Source of the DNA: Gammaproteobacteria bacterium
GTDB lineage: Bacteria; Pseudomonadota; Gammaproteobacteria; Chromatiales; Chromatiaceae
Assembly: GCA_015231665.1 (NCBI GenBank)
Contig: JADGBD010000029.1
Coordinates: 1,788 to 10,269, forward strand
Length of the DNA stretch: 8,482 nucleotides
Direction: 5' to 3'
The notes below the pieces were generated by a model. The model was not told where the DNA came from and ran no database searches. It worked only from the letters and a program-made list of their open reading frames with translations. This document shows positions 6,648 to 8,482 of the stretch, piece by piece. The translations under genes were made by a program, and so were the position numbers. Numbering within the stretch: the first letter of the stretch is position 1; each line of letters opens with the position of its first letter.

Positions 6648-7256
6648 CTATTTGATCTTTGCGTCCTTTGCGCTCTGAGGGCTTGCCTCGATGCGATACT
6701 CGCCAGGTTGCAGCGAGCCCAGCTGATAGGCGCCGATGGCGCTGCGCACCAGGCGCAGGGTAGGGTGGCCGATGGCGGCGGTCATCCGGCGGACCTGGCG
6801 ATTGCGACCCTCGTGGATCTGAATCTCCAGCCAGCAGGTGGGGATCGCCTGGCGGTAGCGGATCGGCGGATGGCGCGGCCAGAGCGCGGGTTCAGGGATG
6901 CGCCGCACCCGCGCCGGCAGGCTGGGGCCGTCCTTGAGCTGAAGGCCCTGGCGAAACCGCGCCAGGGCGGCCTCATCGGGAATGAGAAGGCCCTGGCGAA
7001 ACCGCGCCAGGGCGGCCTCATCGGGAATGCCTTCCACCTGGGCGAGGTAGGTCTTCCAGGTCTTGCCGCGAGGGTGGGCGAGGCGATGCTGCAGGCGACC
7101 GTCATCGGTCAGCAGCAGCAGGCCCTCACTGTCCCGGTCGAGGCGGCCGGCGCAGTAAACCCCGGGCAGGTCGATGAAGTCGGCCAGGGTGGTCCGGCCG
7201 GCGTCATCGGTAAACTGGCTGAGGACATCAAAGGGCTTGTTGAACAGCAGCAGCAC
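6648..7256 (-). CDS. rluE: RluE-type 23S rRNA pseudouridine synthase carrying a 15-residue tandem duplication
   Basis: The 202-residue product belongs to the RsuA/RluB/RluE/RluF class. E. coli RluE makes pseudouridine 2457 in 23S rRNA. Visible motifs are [16 protein letters not shown] at the N-terminus, [15 protein letters not shown] with catalytic Asp40, the KTYLAQVEG segment, DGPSLPA, and [10 protein letters not shown] near 149-158. The start is a GTG at 7256-7254, three bases after the pilU stop codon; a conventional start upstream is blocked by that in-frame TAG. The ribosome site is weak, so termination-reinitiation from pilU is likely. Residues 77-91 and 92-106 are a near-perfect repeat ([14 protein letters not shown], followed by L or Q); relatives have one copy. 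The last residues ([11 protein letters not shown]) come from a short DNA repeat and extend past the usual family end. The catalytic motifs are intact, so activity is plausible but not certain. Confidence 0.92.
   Translation of the reverse strand: MLLLFNKPFDVLSQFTDDAGRTTLADFIDLPGVYCAGRLDRDSEGLLLLTDDGRLQHRLAHPRGKTWKTYLAQVEGIPDEAALARFRQGLLIPDEAALARFRQGLQLKDGPSLPARVRRIPEPALWPRHPPIRYRQAIPTCWLEIQIHEGRNRQVRRMTAAIGHPTLRLVRSAIGAYQLGSLQPGEYRIEASPQSAKDAKIK
6654..6676 (-). repeat. 9-mer repeat units forming the rluE 3' end
   Basis: On the minus strand GCGCAAAG is followed by GACGCAAAG just before the rluE stop. The units resemble those at 2858-2875 and 2978-2994. They encode the atypical SAKDAK C-terminal residues, so the repeat appears to have entered or replaced the original gene end. 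Confidence 0.5.
6941..7029. repeat. Exact tandem duplication inside rluE, period 45 bp
   Basis: Bases 6941-6984 and 6986-7029 are identical over 44 bases and offset by 45, which keeps the reading frame. Each copy holds a 9-bp perfect hairpin stem (GCCCTGGCG with CGCCAGGGC, loop of six): 6945-6953 with 6960-6968, and 6990-6998 with 7005-7013. The lack of any difference points to a recent event, possibly replication slippage helped by the hairpin. Confidence 0.97.
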
Positions 7257-7259
7257 CGC

Positions 7260-8432
7260 CTAATTCAGCTCGTTTTGATCTTCTTCCTTGTCGATCAGAG
7301 AGATGCCAGACAGACCGCCGAGCACCTTGCTGTCATCTTCATCATCGCGACCGGCGGCAATGCGCTTGCCCGCCTCTTCGGCGCGAATCTTCAGCTTGGC
7401 GTTGGCCACCGAGTCGGCGTAGTCGTACACCGTCTGCTCTTCGATCACCCCTTCGAAATAGAGCGACACCAGATGCTGGTCGAAGGACTGCATGCCGTAG
7501 TTCCTACCCTTTTCCACCATTTCCTTGATCTCGCCCAGCTCCATCTTTTCGATCAGGTCGGCGATGCGCGGGGTGTTCACCAGAATTTCGATCACCGCCT
7601 TCTTGCCGCCGCCCTTCTTTGGCACCAGGCGCTGACAGACGATGGCCTTGAGGTTCTGCGCCACGCGCTGGGCCAGGGCGACCCGCTCGCTGCCATCGTA
7701 AAAGCCGAGGATGCGCTCGATCGCCAGGGAAGAGTTGTTGGCATGCAGGGTGGAGAGGGCGAGATGGCCGGTATTGGCGAACTTGAGGGAGTACTCCATG
7801 GTCTCGACATCGCGGATTTCCCCCAGCAGGATGACGTTGGGTGCCTCGCGCAGGGCGGATTTCATCCCGGCGCTGAAGGATTCGGTATCCGTGCCCACCT
7901 CGCGCTGGGCGACGATGGACTTCTTGTGGTTGTGCATGAACTCGATGGGGTCTTCCAGGGTGAGGATGTGACAGGCCTTATTGGTGTTGACGTGATCGAT
8001 CATCGCCGCGAGGGTGGTGGACTTGCCCGAGCCGGTGGCGCCGACGACGATGATCAGGCCGTTTTTCTCCATCACCAGATCCTTGAGCACCTGGGGCACG
8101 CCGAGCTGGTCGATGGTGGGCACCTCGGTGGGGATCTGCCGCAGCACCAGGGAAATCTCACCGCGCTGGCGGAAGGCGTTGCCACGGAAACGGCCAATGC
8201 CGCGATAGGCCAGGGAAAAGTCCAGCTCGCCGGTCTTTTCCAGCTCGGCGAATTTCTTCTCCGGCAGGTTCTCCCGCACTGCCTGTTCGGTTTCGCCGGG
8301 CTGCAGCGGCTCTCCCAGCTGGGCAAAGCCGTTGGGGGTCTTGATGGTGATCTTGGCGCCGGTATGAAAAAACACGTCTGCGCCGTCGTTTTTCACCATG
8401 ATCTGCAGAATTTTGGGTAGGTCTATGGCCAT
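7260..8432 (-). CDS. pilU: Type IV pilus ATPase, PilU type
   Basis: The 390-residue cytoplasmic hexameric ATPase works with PilT to power pilus retraction. Motifs in order: Walker A GATGSGKST (131-139), Asp box HILTLEDPIEF (155-165), Walker B region NVILLGEIRD (199-208) with Glu205, and His box TGHLALSTLHAN (221-232). PilU rather than PilT is favoured by GATG instead of GPTG in the Walker A, by the absence of PilT's AIRNLIRE motif (here PRIADLIEKMELGEIKEM at that point), and by the extended acidic C-terminus ending EEDQNELN. The ATG at 8432 has GGGAG 5 bases upstream. pilT commonly precedes pilU and may lie beyond the right edge. The TAG stop sits one codon before the rluE GTG in the same frame, so the two genes are presumably cotranscribed. 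Confidence 0.93.
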   Translation of the reverse strand: MAIDLPKILQIMVKNDGADVFFHTGAKITIKTPNGFAQLGEPLQPGETEQAVRENLPEKKFAELEKTGELDFSLAYRGIGRFRGNAFRQRGEISLVLRQIPTEVPTIDQLGVPQVLKDLVMEKNGLIIVVGATGSGKSTTLAAMIDHVNTNKACHILTLEDPIEFMHNHKKSIVAQREVGTDTESFSAGMKSALREAPNVILLGEIRDVETMEYSLKFANTGHLALSTLHANNSSLAIERILGFYDGSERVALAQRVAQNLKAIVCQRLVPKKGGGKKAVIEILVNTPRIADLIEKMELGEIKEMVEKGRNYGMQSFDQHLVSLYFEGVIEEQTVYDYADSVANAKLKIRAEEAGKRIAAGRDDEDDSKVLGGLSGISLIDKEEDQNELN

Positions 8433-8482
8433 GGCTGCTCCCTTCGGATTCGGGTTTGAATTTGAAATTGACCTAACTACTC
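8433..8482. other. Upstream edge of pilU
   Basis: Fifty bases upstream of pilU hold its ribosome site (GGGAG) and an A+T-richer stretch with AATT runs, consistent with a promoter or an intergenic gap after an upstream gene. No complete promoter can be assigned before the window ends. Confidence 0.4.

Noticed and set aside
6573..8420. 615-codon plus-strand open frame opposite pilU and rluE
   Set aside because: It is the mirror of two clearly recognisable minus-strand genes in G+C-rich DNA. Its translation is Gly/Leu/His-rich with no domain, and it even spans the tandem duplication and the repeat at 6654-6676.

Overview
The window (about 60% G+C by eye) reads as a chromosomal segment of a motile, piliated gammaproteobacterium. 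The reasons are the nudJ-mnmA-hflD gene order, a PilU-type pilus ATPase, an RluE-type pseudouridine synthase, a chemoreceptor with a flagellar-type sigma-28 promoter, and intergenic repeats of a kind common in this class. The sequence alone does not fix a genus.

Layout from left to right. (1) Positions 1-2798, minus strand: a tightly overlapping four-gene operon read right to left. It holds a NudJ-type Nudix hydrolase, an exported protein of unknown function with a possible Cys/His/Asp triad, the tRNA 2-thiouridylase MnmA, and HflD, which runs off the left edge. The stop and start codons overlap at all three junctions. (2) Positions 2799-3250: a 452-base divergent intergenic region full of short inverted and tandem repeats, with no convincing gene. 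(3) Positions 3251-4051, plus strand: an unrecognised integral membrane protein with about eight transmembrane segments. It converges on the chemoreceptor, with only 57 bases between them. (4) Positions 4109-6370, minus strand: a methyl-accepting chemotaxis protein with a periplasmic Cache-type sensor, HAMP, signalling domain and C-terminal CZB zinc domain. A 247-base upstream region carries a good sigma-28 promoter match and a perfect 12-bp inverted repeat over the 5' end of the reading frame. (5) Positions 6648-8432, minus strand: PilU followed by RluE. The two genes lie in the same frame and are separated only by an amber codon and one sense codon. RluE carries an exact in-frame tandem duplication with a 45-bp period.

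Functionally the window mixes RNA modification (MnmA on the tRNA wobble uridine, RluE on 23S rRNA), nucleotide housekeeping (NudJ) and surface behaviour (twitching retraction ATPase, chemoreceptor). I see no phage, CRISPR, insertion sequence or defence system. The least ordinary items are the duplication in rluE, the one-codon pilU/rluE junction, the uncharacterised exported protein inside the nudJ-mnmA operon, and the repeat-rich gaps.
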